17,860 nt of DNA, from positions 1 to 17,860 of the forward strand of contig JAUQXU010000387.1 of the NCBI GenBank assembly GCA_030837935.1, given 5' to 3'. The translations under genes and the position numbers were made by a program. Under the pieces are notes generated by a model. It was given only the letters and a program-made list of their open reading frames with translations. It had not been told where the DNA came from and ran no database searches. Positions 7,401 through 13,530 of the stretch are shown in pieces; position 1 is the stretch's first letter; the number at the start of each line of letters is the position of its first letter. Source of the DNA: Candidatus Brocadia sp. (lineage in GTDB: Bacteria; Planctomycetota; Brocadiia; Brocadiales; Brocadiaceae).

Positions 7401-7548
7401 TATTTTCTGAAACTCTGGTGATAATTTCTACGTTACGGTCGCTAAAATATTCGTTAGAGGGCAAAGAGGTTTTTGTATCATTACTATAGGCAGAACCCGC
7501 TATTGATATCAGTATAGTAAAAATTATTATGAACGCTATTCTAGTCAT
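4465..7548 (-). CDS. large secreted multidomain protein with glycosidase-like C-terminal barrel
   Basis: The 1027-residue product begins with a signal peptide (MTRIAFIIIFTILISIAGSA). Two beta-rich modules of carbohydrate-binding type follow (about 75-230 and 450-600); they are similar to each other, sharing TYR-type markers such as DTAF.(L/M).SP and SGIIW. Between them lie Ig-like stretches (DMTPPEIIWRSPT). Residues about 665-950 look like a (beta/alpha)8 glycoside hydrolase: DGKPFFPIGIYAV, LLAWYLADDTAGH, DIFLPELYPI, GIWAIVQDFKGWGW and HGATGITYYTYGG. Related barrels usually read (A/T)DEP at the acid/base position; here it is ADDT (near residue 771). It probably acts on polysaccharide outside the cytoplasm. 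Residues about 633-655 (NHEEHEGHEE... CPRENGEKK) are a repeat inserted in frame in a linker. ATG 7548 is chosen over TTG 7590, whose codons come from a repeat. The family assignment is loose. Confidence 0.8.
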   Translation of the reverse strand: MTRIAFIIIFTILISIAGSAYSNDTKTSLPSNEYFSDRNVEIITRVSENNIQLAKKWDVLLNQGFDDRAKDRKCRKKIPWEYFPKGGWEFNNYRNSLKPFILPEEDTQNAYLIIHGSEGKDDTAFELISPEIHVKPGKEYIVSFRCKLNNRIIRHSGFKGKYETSIIWLSSDDKKIDETPFSLLNEEDVYKDWYTRKVEVISHEKAAKAMVRFGFDLPNLRTGDFVCFDDIRFATLCNRYEPEGEFISRPLRVEPGKLSFLPKADMPAGTAIQFQIRFAADNNGVPGTWTAFTGPDGTPLSFYDLKSAPLRFFVTPAQRWLQYLAVLHTIKLDTTPAFHSVIINSANGTALTDSGWSGPDMTPPEIIWRSPTRTEQAEDPVSFRLCDNIGGLGVKRVEAFLDGEKVELLRGKPNGNEYILKTSGPLKPLERDTGLSAWKIDNYQNALAVERSPEIITFTNTSESTSYIDTAFKMCSPKIPVIENTGYVLSFYSRHNSDLTDIKHWGNISSGIIWRDRNGQEIGKPYRVSFGTAHMQWHRDVHKVTSPSDAVSAEICFGWDSPNLNNGEFFSIKDVCLEGPRPEIPCEPNLHKIEVKACDLAGNTMQKTWYVLVKKFPTENIIGQQSRKQKEFNHEEHEGHEEELTQTCPRENGEKKFLPGNTIRLRDDGMTLIDGKPFFPIGIYAVQKSKVNNYNFDNAFKELKDTGFNTAHTYMKERNNDFKEFYSIAERYGMKVFVMPSTGHNSTDIDTIIQDVANEEDQPALLAWYLADDTAGHITAKDLKRVHEAMKGIDPYRLTSQADAVGAGNRYKGYGNSTDIFLPELYPIRKKDNNEVAEIIRDMQYVREELESVDSPKGIWAIVQDFKGWGWERYPTNDELRAMTYLSIIHGATGITYYTYGGWGNNFGAPFDKDVWSNLKKVVGELSSLHDVLAERNTTEKCTSFIIKGTEKDGLGYPAINTLLKVHDGKHYLFAANSAQHEIRCQFKPATGNISEVSVMLEGRTLPVKDGVFVDDFGAYDVHVYRW
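5586..5652. repeat. in-frame repeat insert inside the glycosidase-like gene
   Basis: On the minus strand the insert reads CACGAAGAA, CACGAAGGG, CACGAAGAA, three 9-base units giving HEE, HEG and HEE. It is followed by a 22-base motif (5586-5607) identical to the inverse of 18-39, which contains a CCTCGT-GAAA-ACGGGG hairpin. The whole insert is translated without a stop and lies between two domains. The intergenic copies of the CACGAAG repeat in this window have an 8-base period instead. Confidence 0.85.
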
Positions 7549-7574
7549 ATTTGAAGAAATCTTAAAATAGTTCA

Positions 7575-7599
7575 GCCACCAAGACACCAAGGCACGAAA
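7575..7599. repeat. CACGAAG-type repeat copy
   Basis: The sequence CACCAAGA-CACCAAGG-CACGAAAT on the plus strand has three 8-base units. It lies just upstream of the glycosidase-like gene start and creates an in-frame but probably unused TTG at 7590. Sister copies: 208-232, 1877-1901, 2806-2830 and, in part, 3918-3929. Confidence 0.8.
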
Positions 7600-7629
7600 T
7601 AAATCATTTGTTATTTTTTGTTTGGGACT

Positions 7630-8037
7630 TTATGGATTTAATTGTCGGAGAAATTCCCAGAACGCCCTTGGAGTCAATATCCTGACTTGCTCATGGTTTA
7701 TTAAAATCAGCAAATCTTTATCGCCGGTGATAATGAAATTTGCTTTTCCACTAACGGCAGTGCCTATTATCTTGGCATCATCTTTATCGCGGCAAATGGA
7801 TTCGACGATTTGATCGGGCACGACAATTTCGGAATTGTCTTGTAGATAGGAGATGATTTCATGAATGACACTTTCAGGCAAGTGAAGTTTTTCTGATAAC
7901 TTTTCCCTGATTTCCGACAGGATAAATTCGCTGATTACAAAGGTGTGACCCGAAAGGCAAAGCTCCAATACATCAGCGCATAAACCTCTTGTTGCAAAAG
8001 CGGCGATGATGACGTTGGTCTCCAGAACGATCCTCAT
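7630..8037 (-). CDS. PIN-domain toxin (VapC-like, COG1569 type)
   Basis: The 135-residue product has the PIN nuclease layout: MRIVLETNVIIAAF at the N-terminus, SEFILSEI (36-43), RDKDDAKIIGTAV (83-95) and ITGDKDLL (103-110), ending with ILTPRAFWEFL. Such proteins are metal-dependent ribonucleases, toxic unless bound by the antitoxin. Acids at 84, 86/87 and 106 are in place, but the first metal-binding position is Glu (E6, codon GAG) where most relatives have Asp (VLDTNV). Glu can coordinate metal, so activity is possible but not assured. The ATG overlaps the antitoxin stop (ATGA, 8034-8037), the usual arrangement for coupled expression. No polysaccharide function is implied; it is an accessory module between the glycosidase-like gene and two more toxin-antitoxin loci. 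Confidence 0.9.
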   Translation of the reverse strand: MRIVLETNVIIAAFATRGLCADVLELCLSGHTFVISEFILSEIREKLSEKLHLPESVIHEIISYLQDNSEIVVPDQIVESICRDKDDAKIIGTAVSGKANFIITGDKDLLILINHEQVRILTPRAFWEFLRQLNP

Positions 8038-8252
8038 GATATGGTCTGGAATACGTCCTCATCGGTTAATAATCCTTGCGCTTCAGCAAAAGGCAAAACT
8101 TTTTTTCTTATCTTGTGAAAATGTTTTATTGCCAGGTAACGAGCAAGAGCATCCTTGACGATCTCATCTTTTGATATTTTTTCTGTCTTTACCACGGCGT
8201 TTAATTCTTTTTCCAACTTATCCGATAACTTTACAGTGATTGACGATGACAT
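8034..8252 (-). CDS. ribbon-helix-helix (CopG-type) antitoxin
   Basis: The 72-residue product opens with the ribbon-helix-helix pattern: strand SITVKLSDKLEKEL, then KISKDEIVKDALARYLA, matching CopG/MetJ-type DNA-binding antitoxins. The C-terminal half (HFHKIRKKVLPFAEAQGLLTDEDVFQ) is typical of the toxin-binding tail of PIN partners. It should bind the operator of its own operon as a dimer and neutralise the PIN protein encoded next. The start is well defined by AGGAGG a few bases before the ATG, and the gene ends in an ATGA overlap with the toxin. An autoregulatory operator would be expected in 8253-8298, but I could not pick out a clear palindrome there. Confidence 0.9.
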   Translation of the reverse strand: MSSSITVKLSDKLEKELNAVVKTEKISKDEIVKDALARYLAIKHFHKIRKKVLPFAEAQGLLTDEDVFQTIS

Positions 8253-8298
8253 ATTTGGCGCCTCCTGTTTTGTAATTTTAATAATTAATCGTATTTCG

Positions 8299-8463
8299 TC
8301 ATTGCATAATGCGTTTTACCACAAAATTCAAAAAATCTCTTATAGCCAGCTCTGGTATATCTGGAAGAAAGCTTGGAAGAACAATATCTTCTGAGCCATT
8401 ATGAAAATGCTTTGGGAAGGAGGATATATATTTCCATCTTTGATTCTGTAGTTGCAATATCAA
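8299..8463 (-). pseudogene. truncated TumE/DUF6516-type toxin
   Basis: A 54-codon frame starts at TTG 8463, which overlaps the upstream antitoxin stop as TTGA. It holds RWKYISSFPKHFHNGSED and then DIPELAIRDFLNFVVKR, which align with the last half of the intact toxin at 9296-9670 (FPKHFHDGEEE, EIPEVGLRELLLFVRWK). The N-terminal 70 or so residues, including the region matching YSLKLKGRYSYHW, are missing. The remnant begins right at the antitoxin stop, so a single deletion could have removed the 5' half. A short product might still be made, but it is most likely non-toxic. Confidence 0.82.
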
Positions 8464-8759
8464 GAAAACTCTTGTATAGCCTCAATATCTTCATCGATAC
8501 GGACAATTGCCGACTCCAAATTCTCAAGAAAAATTAAATCTTCCCATGCTGGATGTTCCGGTATTTCACCATCATTTATTTTTTCCCCGATCTCTTCAGC
8601 AGAAGTAGCGCCATATCGAGCAAGTACATCCAATCGATCTAGCATAACCTTACGTCTTTTCTCACGGAGAAACGCAAGAAACCCAGATACCGTAAGTTCG
8701 TCTACAGTGATACCAGTATCCTCGGCAACTCTCTTGATAATCTCTTTAGTAATAGACAT
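8460..8759 (-). CDS. TumA-like antitoxin, partner of a truncated toxin
   Basis: The 99-residue product is mostly helical: GITVDELTVSGFLAFLREKRRKVMLDRLDVLARYGATSAEEIGEKI, then GEIPEHPAWEDLIFLENLE. It shares spacing and pattern with the antitoxin at 9670-9957: (I/V)(S/T).DE, FL..K, RY...S.EE, GEI.E...W..L..L..LE. So both belong to one family, though they have diverged widely. The N-terminal part resembles a small DNA-binding helical domain and the C-terminal helices would cover the toxin. GAGGT precedes the ATG at normal spacing. The adjacent toxin is reduced to its C-terminal half, which leaves this antitoxin without an evident target, unless it acts on the neighbouring locus. Confidence 0.82.
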   Translation of the reverse strand: MSITKEIIKRVAEDTGITVDELTVSGFLAFLREKRRKVMLDRLDVLARYGATSAEEIGEKINDGEIPEHPAWEDLIFLENLESAIVRIDEDIEAIQEFS

Positions 8760-9295
8760 ATACTTACCTCATTTTGAAAATTACCAAAATATTAAAACAT
8801 AAATAATTTACATCTCTCTTAGCTTATTAACTATTGTATTATTCAACAATAATAGCCAAATCTATTTATAAAATACAAGGATTTTCCCAATAATAAAGCA
8901 CGGACGCAACTCATAATAACAAAATCACAAAGTTTTCAGGAGTTTCCAGCATTTGCTTTCTAAAAAATACTACCTTTTCGCCTGTGCGAAGAGCTAAACT
9001 GTTATGATTTTTCAACAGAATGTATAACAACTGTCGCTTACCCATTGGGTGAGTTAACACAAAGAATTCAGTCGTTATTTTATCTGTGTTAATCTGCGTC
9101 CCATTTCAGAATTTAATTCATAAATAATTGGCCAGAAATCGCTATATTAAGGGAGTGTGATAGAATAACGTTTGAATTATGCTACGTAACGCTTATATTA
9201 TTACACCCGCTAATGGAGTAGAAAATATCAATATGTATTACTTAAGATGCCCCCTTTTTGTCCCTCTGAATTTCTTAAAATAATATTGTCTTTAC
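8760..9295. repeat. gene-free stretch with repeat copy A
   Basis: No gene is seen in either strand. Positions 9079-9101 hold a fragment of the dispersed TCTGTGTTAATCTGCGTC type. Positions 9119-9246 match 10062-10193 over about 130 bases. Within this, 9151-9208 is an imperfect inverted repeat (GGGAGTGTGATAGAATAACGTT against the reverse of AACGCTTATATTATTACACCC). Together with copy B it flanks the intact TumE/TumA pair. Positions 8803-9078 are AT-rich with nothing I can name. Confidence 0.75.
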
Positions 9296-9670
9296 TCATC
9301 GATTTATTGAACTTAATTTCCATCTTACAAAAAGGAGTAATTCTCTCAAGCCTACTTCTGGAATTTCGCTTAAACTACTCTCAGTAACTTTTTCTTCCTC
9401 ACCATCATGAAAATGTTTTGGAAACGTCTTTGTATAACACCACTTCTTGTGGGGCGCGTTATCGTGGCGGTATATCAATCCATCAATATGCTTTCTCTCC
9501 CAATGATAACTATATCGCCCCTTTAATTTTAAAGAATACCACACATCGATAAAACTATTATCTTTAAGAATAATTCTCAACTGATTGACGTCTGTAATAA
9601 AGACATCTTCAACAATATCTGCAAATTCTATCTCAGCTATATCCTTTAGTTTCCTAATTCCTTCAAGCAT
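9296..9670 (-). CDS. TumE/DUF6516-family toxin-like protein
   Basis: The 124-residue product matches the small DUF6516 group, which I know as the TumE toxin family: IVEDVFITDVNQLRIILKDNSFIDVWYSLKLKGRYSYHWERK, then RHDNAPHKKW, TFPKHFHDG and a C-terminal helix EIPEVGLRELLLFVRWKL. Conserved HW, RxDNAPH and PxHFH residues could form a catalytic or nucleic-acid-binding site, but I know of no settled mechanism. The ATG at 9670 shares its A with the antitoxin's TGA (TGATG), so translation is coupled; an in-frame TTG one codon earlier is not needed. Copies of a 130-bp repeat lie on both sides of the pair. A broken homologue is at 8299-8463. Confidence 0.85.
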   Translation of the reverse strand: MLEGIRKLKDIAEIEFADIVEDVFITDVNQLRIILKDNSFIDVWYSLKLKGRYSYHWERKHIDGLIYRHDNAPHKKWCYTKTFPKHFHDGEEEKVTESSLSEIPEVGLRELLLFVRWKLSSINR

Positions 9671-9957
9671 CAAAGAGACCTCAGTATACCCTCAAGTTCG
9701 TCTTTTTTAAACTCAAGGTGATCGAGTCGCTGGAGTTCCTGCCATGTGTCTTTCTCTTCAATTTCACCCCTTCTGTACAACTCCTCGAATTCTTCAACTG
9801 AGGAAACCTTGTATTTCACTCGTATTTCAAATATCTCTGCTTTTATCTCTCTCAGCTTTTTCTCCAAAAATACTTTCAGGCTCTCCCTGATCATTTCGTC
9901 CTTTGAAATATTCAATTTCTCCGCCAAATCTTCTAATTCCTTTATTTCTAACTGCAT
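9670..9957 (-). CDS. TumA-like antitoxin
   Basis: The 95-residue product is highly charged and helical: LEDLAEKLNISKDEMIRESLKVFLEKKLREIKAEIFEIRVKYKVSSVEEFEELYRRGEIEEKDTWQEL in order, so a coiled-coil or long helical dimer is likely. The first 35 residues look like a small DNA-binding helical domain followed by a long helix. The pattern matches the antitoxin at 8460-8759. AGGAG stands before the ATG at normal spacing, and the stop overlaps the toxin start. Three heptads (10007-10027) lie 50 bp upstream, in the region where its promoter and operator should be; whether they act as an operator is open. Confidence 0.85.
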   Translation of the reverse strand: MQLEIKELEDLAEKLNISKDEMIRESLKVFLEKKLREIKAEIFEIRVKYKVSSVEEFEELYRRGEIEEKDTWQELQRLDHLEFKKDELEGILRSL

Positions 9958-10324
9958 ATTTATCTCCTAACAAGTAATACAATGCTATATTCTCTAAACA
10001 GTGACATATGACTTACGACATACGACTGTGGTAGCAGGGTGGCAAGGTATACATCTTAAATCATAAATAATTTGCCAGAAATCACCATATTAATGGGGGT
10101 GTAATAGAATAACGTTTGCATCATGCTATGTAACACTTATATTATTGCGCACCCCCTAACGCAAGATAAAATATCAATATTTATTATTTAAGAAACGTAT
10201 TTTTACAATCTCGCCAAACATATTCTATAATCGAGGTCTGACCCCCAGCCCTCAGCCCTACTTTTTCGCACCTTTTAAAATCCGTGAAACTCAATGTTCC
10301 GTTGGGTTCCCTTATACAAGAACA
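9958..10324. repeat. gene-free stretch with heptads and repeat copy B
   Basis: No gene is seen. Positions 10007-10027 are three heptads (TATGACT, TACGACA, TACGACT). Positions 10062-10193 are copy B of the 130-bp repeat (copy A at 9119-9246). Inside it, 10095-10156 is an imperfect palindrome with GGGGGTG and CACCCCC ends and arms of about 22 bases. Positions 10231-10246 read TCGAGGTCTGACCCCC, a motif also seen near REP-associated transposases elsewhere, but no transposase is here. Confidence 0.75.
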
Positions 10325-11236
10325 TCATCCTTTTTTCTTCAATATGACTTCTAAATAAGTTTGTTTCCTCATAGGAGTGGCGAGCAAGTGTATGGGCAGA
10401 AGTAAAAGATTTACAAGGAATGGTTTAGAAAAAGCACTGAATTTCAAAATTTCATATTGCCCCCCAAAATTTCTAATCTGTACAATTTGGAAATCTAGTT
10501 GCAAGGCGGCTATTTGTAAAGACTTTTTTGTAAAACCGCTCACATGATACGGATCTATAAATGGCTTGATTCTTTCAGATATATTGAACCTGCCAGACAA
10601 AACAAATAACAACTTTTTAGTATCATTAAATAAACTGTCTTCATTTGGCACTCCACAATAAATCAGCCCGCCTACCTTGAGTATTCTTTTTAATTCTTTT
10701 AGATAATTAACCGGATCAAATAAATGTTCCAAAACGGAATCCATATAAATACAATCGAAATGATTATCAGGAAATTGTGCATTGAATATGTCGCCTTTAA
10801 AAAACTTGATATCTTGTCTTTTGGCCGACTGCATTCTATTATCAAAGACATCTAAACCATGAACTTCCCATCCTCTATCTGCCGCTTCTATTAAAACATA
10901 TCCCTCTCCGCAACCAATATCTAAAAAACGTATTCCTATTTTGCGATTTAAACATTCATAGAGTTTGTCCAATCTATCTTTCCTGTCTTGTTCTCTCTTT
11001 TTTTGCCACCAATTCGTCATTTCTGTAAAATAAGTTTCATCGTAGAGTTTACTCATCTCTACGTTGGTTAAAATCTGAGGTGAAACAAAATAGAATCGGC
11101 AATTTTGACACTTTAAGACTTGATAAATTTCTTTGATTAATAACTTTGCCTTTGGAGATATATTAGGTTTGTTAATAATTTTGAATTTACTACTATTACC
11201 ACAAACAAAACATTTTACCTCAATCAAATTATTCAT
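10325..11236 (-). CDS. class I SAM-dependent methyltransferase with N-terminal zinc ribbon
   Basis: The 303-residue product has two CxxC pairs (C9-C12 and C43-C46) that should bind zinc. A Rossmann methyltransferase domain follows: motif I FLDIGCGEGY (104-113), the acidic residue ending strand 2 in VHGLDVFD (125-132), KGDIF (motif for adenine contact) and DCIYMDSVLEHLFDP, then the typical RILKVGGLIYCGVPN. This layout is common in sugar or lipid-linked-glycan methyltransferases of polysaccharide clusters, and the neighbouring glycosyltransferases support that role. The acceptor is unknown. AAAGG lies before the ATG. The gene follows the GT4 gene by 24 bases and is probably in the same operon. 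The C-terminal hydrophobic stretch (near 270-290) may sit on the membrane. Confidence 0.88.
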   Translation of the reverse strand: MNNLIEVKCFVCGNSSKFKIINKPNISPKAKLLIKEIYQVLKCQNCRFYFVSPQILTNVEMSKLYDETYFTEMTNWWQKKREQDRKDRLDKLYECLNRKIGIRFLDIGCGEGYVLIEAADRGWEVHGLDVFDNRMQSAKRQDIKFFKGDIFNAQFPDNHFDCIYMDSVLEHLFDPVNYLKELKRILKVGGLIYCGVPNEDSLFNDTKKLLFVLSGRFNISERIKPFIDPYHVSGFTKKSLQIAALQLDFQIVQIRNFGGQYEILKFSAFSKPFLVNLLLLPIHLLATPMRKQTYLEVILKKKG

Positions 11237-11260
11237 GTATATTACCTTTTCTTTTAAATA

Positions 11261-12253
11261 TCATAAGCAACCATTACAAACAGATTCAATAGCCTCCAGG
11301 AACTCTCTCTTTCGCTTTTCAAAGGGGAAATGGGTTTTTATCCTTTCCCTGGCCTTTTTCCCTAAATCATCCGGAGCAGACAGAGCCTCTTTGATCTTCT
11401 CTGCCACTTTTTCAGGGCTAAGCTCATCCACATAAAATTCACAGTTCCCAACAACCTCTGGTATTGCTGCTCTATTTGAAACTACGGGAATACACTCACA
11501 GAGCATGGCTTCTGCAATGGAACAGCCAAAGCTTTCATGTATTGAAATCTGGACATATACCTTGGCCCTATTACATAACTCGACAAGTTCTTCACCATAC
11601 ACCCCACCTGTAAAACCTACATTGTTTGGTGCAATTTTTCTCATTTTTTCAAGAGTTCCATCTATATCCGGTCCAATTAAGATAAATTTTACCTCTGGTA
11701 AGAATAATGCAGATTCAACAAACAATTTCAGGCCTTTTTTAATTAGAGTCTCTTCGCTTACATGCCCAATAGTAATAACAATATTCTCTTTTGAAATCTC
11801 TTTTATCCTTCGGAATCTATTTCCCAAAAAACCATGATAAATCATCTCAATTTTATTAGGGTTAGCTTTTGCATTCTTTATAGTTTCGTCTTTATTAAAT
11901 TCAGAAACAGGAAGTATTAAATCTGCATAACGAAAAACAAATAACGGACACCATTTCTTCCACCAGAAAGCAAACATACCATATCCGATATTTGGCTCAC
12001 AAGCCACATCATCACCGCCTGCAACTACAACAGCCTTTTTGCCAAGTATTTTCGAAAAAAACACTGCGAAAAAGGCATGGAGTTTCCCAAACCAGGAGAA
12101 GGTTATATCCGCCCATATCGTACCTCTTAAAAGAGACGGAATGTCTCGTATCCCTTTAAAATGTAATTCTCTCACCTGATGAGTTGATCGTAATATTTCC
12201 AAATCCTTCTCTACAAAGCTCATAAGTTTCTGATGTACAAAAAGAATCTTCAA
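11261..12253 (-). CDS. GT4 family glycosyltransferase
   Basis: The 330-residue product has a GT-B fold: KILFVHQKLMSFVEKDLEIL at the N-terminus, a nucleotide-sugar domain with VITIGHVSE and the strand FILIGPDIDG, and the EX7E motif ESFGCSIAEAM (E240 and E248), the hallmark of retaining GT4 enzymes. It should move a sugar from a nucleotide donor to the growing oligosaccharide at the cytoplasmic face. I chose TTG 12253 as start: it overlaps the stop of the upstream gene as TTGA, GGAGG lies nine bases before it, and the family begins with such a strand. An ATG at 12316 would add 21 unrelated residues and overlap the upstream gene by 67 bases. Donor and linkage are not readable. Confidence 0.85.
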   Translation of the reverse strand: MKILFVHQKLMSFVEKDLEILRSTHQVRELHFKGIRDIPSLLRGTIWADITFSWFGKLHAFFAVFFSKILGKKAVVVAGGDDVACEPNIGYGMFAFWWKKWCPLFVFRYADLILPVSEFNKDETIKNAKANPNKIEMIYHGFLGNRFRRIKEISKENIVITIGHVSEETLIKKGLKLFVESALFLPEVKFILIGPDIDGTLEKMRKIAPNNVGFTGGVYGEELVELCNRAKVYVQISIHESFGCSIAEAMLCECIPVVSNRAAIPEVVGNCEFYVDELSPEKVAEKIKEALSAPDDLGKKARERIKTHFPFEKRKREFLEAIESVCNGCL

Positions 12254-13479
12254 ACAGCTTTTTCCTCCAATTTCCTTTCTATGATTTCTAATACCTTTTC
12301 CGCTCTTCGCTTCCATGAATTCTTCCGTGCTACATCAAGCCTCTGCTGACATATATTGCTATCTTTTTCTTTCAACGCCTCTTCTACATTTCTCTCAAAT
12401 TCGTCTGCACTGTATGCAACGCGTACTAAAGGTACAAAAGAATAAACATGGGAAATATTTACCGATACTATTGGCTTCCCTGTGGCTAAATATTCGTAAA
12501 GTTTTAATGGTGAGGACGATGGTACCTGTCCTTCAAGGAGATAAGGAATTATGCATACATCAAAAGCTTTCAAATAACCAGGTAGGGTTGTGTGCGACTT
12601 AGGGCCCAAAAGATAAACATTGGGAGATTGACTAAAAAGCCGATACTCTGGCAGACCAGATAGTTTGCTATTCCCCTCATACATTCCCACAAATACCATG
12701 CTCCATTCTGGATGTGATACCGCAAGCTTTGCTAATATTTCAAAGTTAAGCCATGCAGCAACTTTTCCCACAAAACCAATAACAGGGCGTGGTAGTGCGG
12801 CTATTTCTGATGGAATTTTCGTTTCGGGTTTCATAGCCTTAGCAAATAGCTCGACATCAGCTCCATTGGGTATCAAATGGACGTGCTTTGTTCTGTTCTT
12901 CATCATTTTCAACAACTTTTCTGAAACCACAAAGACCACGTCTGCATGTGAAAGAATACAGTTTTCTCTCTGTTGTAAATTAGTCAATTGTTTTCCCTTA
13001 ACATTACTCGAATAGTCATCAAAAATATCATACACAAGCATCTTCTCATTTACCAAGCCAACATCCTCCAACTGATAGGGATGGTGTATCCAAGCGACAA
13101 GGGATTCATGCCTGAACTTTAGCTTATGAAGTAAACGTTTTACCTGCCACTTCATAAGCAAGCGATTGAGTATCGGCAACAGTGGCACCGAAGCAGCTAA
13201 TAGATTATGCAAACAAATAAACGGCGTATAAATAAACAGATTTTCAGATTCCCGGTGTAACACTTTCTTACACTTAAGCCTGCGAAAAAACTTTAACCTT
13301 TGCCGGAAAAGGCCGGTAATAAGGCAGACCGGTCTCTCAATAGCCAATACCTTTCCCTTGCCTTCACTTAATCGCGCTATTTCTCGTATGAGAAAATGCT
13401 GCCGATTACGCTTCCCCTGTGTATCCCAATCAGCGTCAAGAAAAACCACAAAGTCATATTGCTTATAAAACAACCGCAT
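12250..13479 (-). CDS. GT4-type glycosyltransferase (TuaH-like)
   Basis: The 409-residue product shows a GT-B enzyme: FVVFLDADWDTQGKRNRQHF near the start, MLVYDIFDDYSS in the first domain, PNGAD (acceptor loop, near 204), PVIGFVGKVAAWLNFE opening the second domain, and IPYLLEGQVPSSSPLKLYEYLATGKPIVS near 313-341. The last block is the donor-binding region of TuaH/WcaI-like enzymes, with the Glu of KLYEYL in the usual place. It is a likely inner-membrane-associated sugar transferase of this pathway. The end overlaps the next glycosyltransferase by TTGA, so the two should be made in step. The start ATG has only a weak ribosome site (AGAG). The enzyme's sugar cannot be inferred. Confidence 0.85.
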   Translation of the reverse strand: MRLFYKQYDFVVFLDADWDTQGKRNRQHFLIREIARLSEGKGKVLAIERPVCLITGLFRQRLKFFRRLKCKKVLHRESENLFIYTPFICLHNLLAASVPLLPILNRLLMKWQVKRLLHKLKFRHESLVAWIHHPYQLEDVGLVNEKMLVYDIFDDYSSNVKGKQLTNLQQRENCILSHADVVFVVSEKLLKMMKNRTKHVHLIPNGADVELFAKAMKPETKIPSEIAALPRPVIGFVGKVAAWLNFEILAKLAVSHPEWSMVFVGMYEGNSKLSGLPEYRLFSQSPNVYLLGPKSHTTLPGYLKAFDVCIIPYLLEGQVPSSSPLKLYEYLATGKPIVSVNISHVYSFVPLVRVAYSADEFERNVEEALKEKDSNICQQRLDVARKNSWKRRAEKVLEIIERKLEEKAV

Positions 13480-13530
13480 TAGCTCTTTGATAAAACATGA
13501 GAAATTCTTTTTTGCCTAAACTTGTCCAAA

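Noticed and set aside
7549..7590. TTG 7590 as start of the glycosidase-like gene
   Set aside because: The extension is repeat-derived and would place 14 residues ahead of a clear signal peptide that starts at ATG 7548.
8253..8298. Operator or promoter for the RHH/PIN operon
   Set aside because: AT-rich sequence gives several weak -10-like matches, but no convincing -35/-10 pair or palindrome could be chosen.
10231..10246. REP-associated transposase signature (TCGAGGTCTGACCCCC)
   Set aside because: It is one short motif without a transposase gene or a paired copy in the window.
12254..12316. ATG 12316 as start of the GT4 gene
   Set aside because: It overlaps the upstream gene deeply and precedes the first strand of the fold by 21 unrelated residues; TTG 12253 has a ribosome site and a TTGA overlap.
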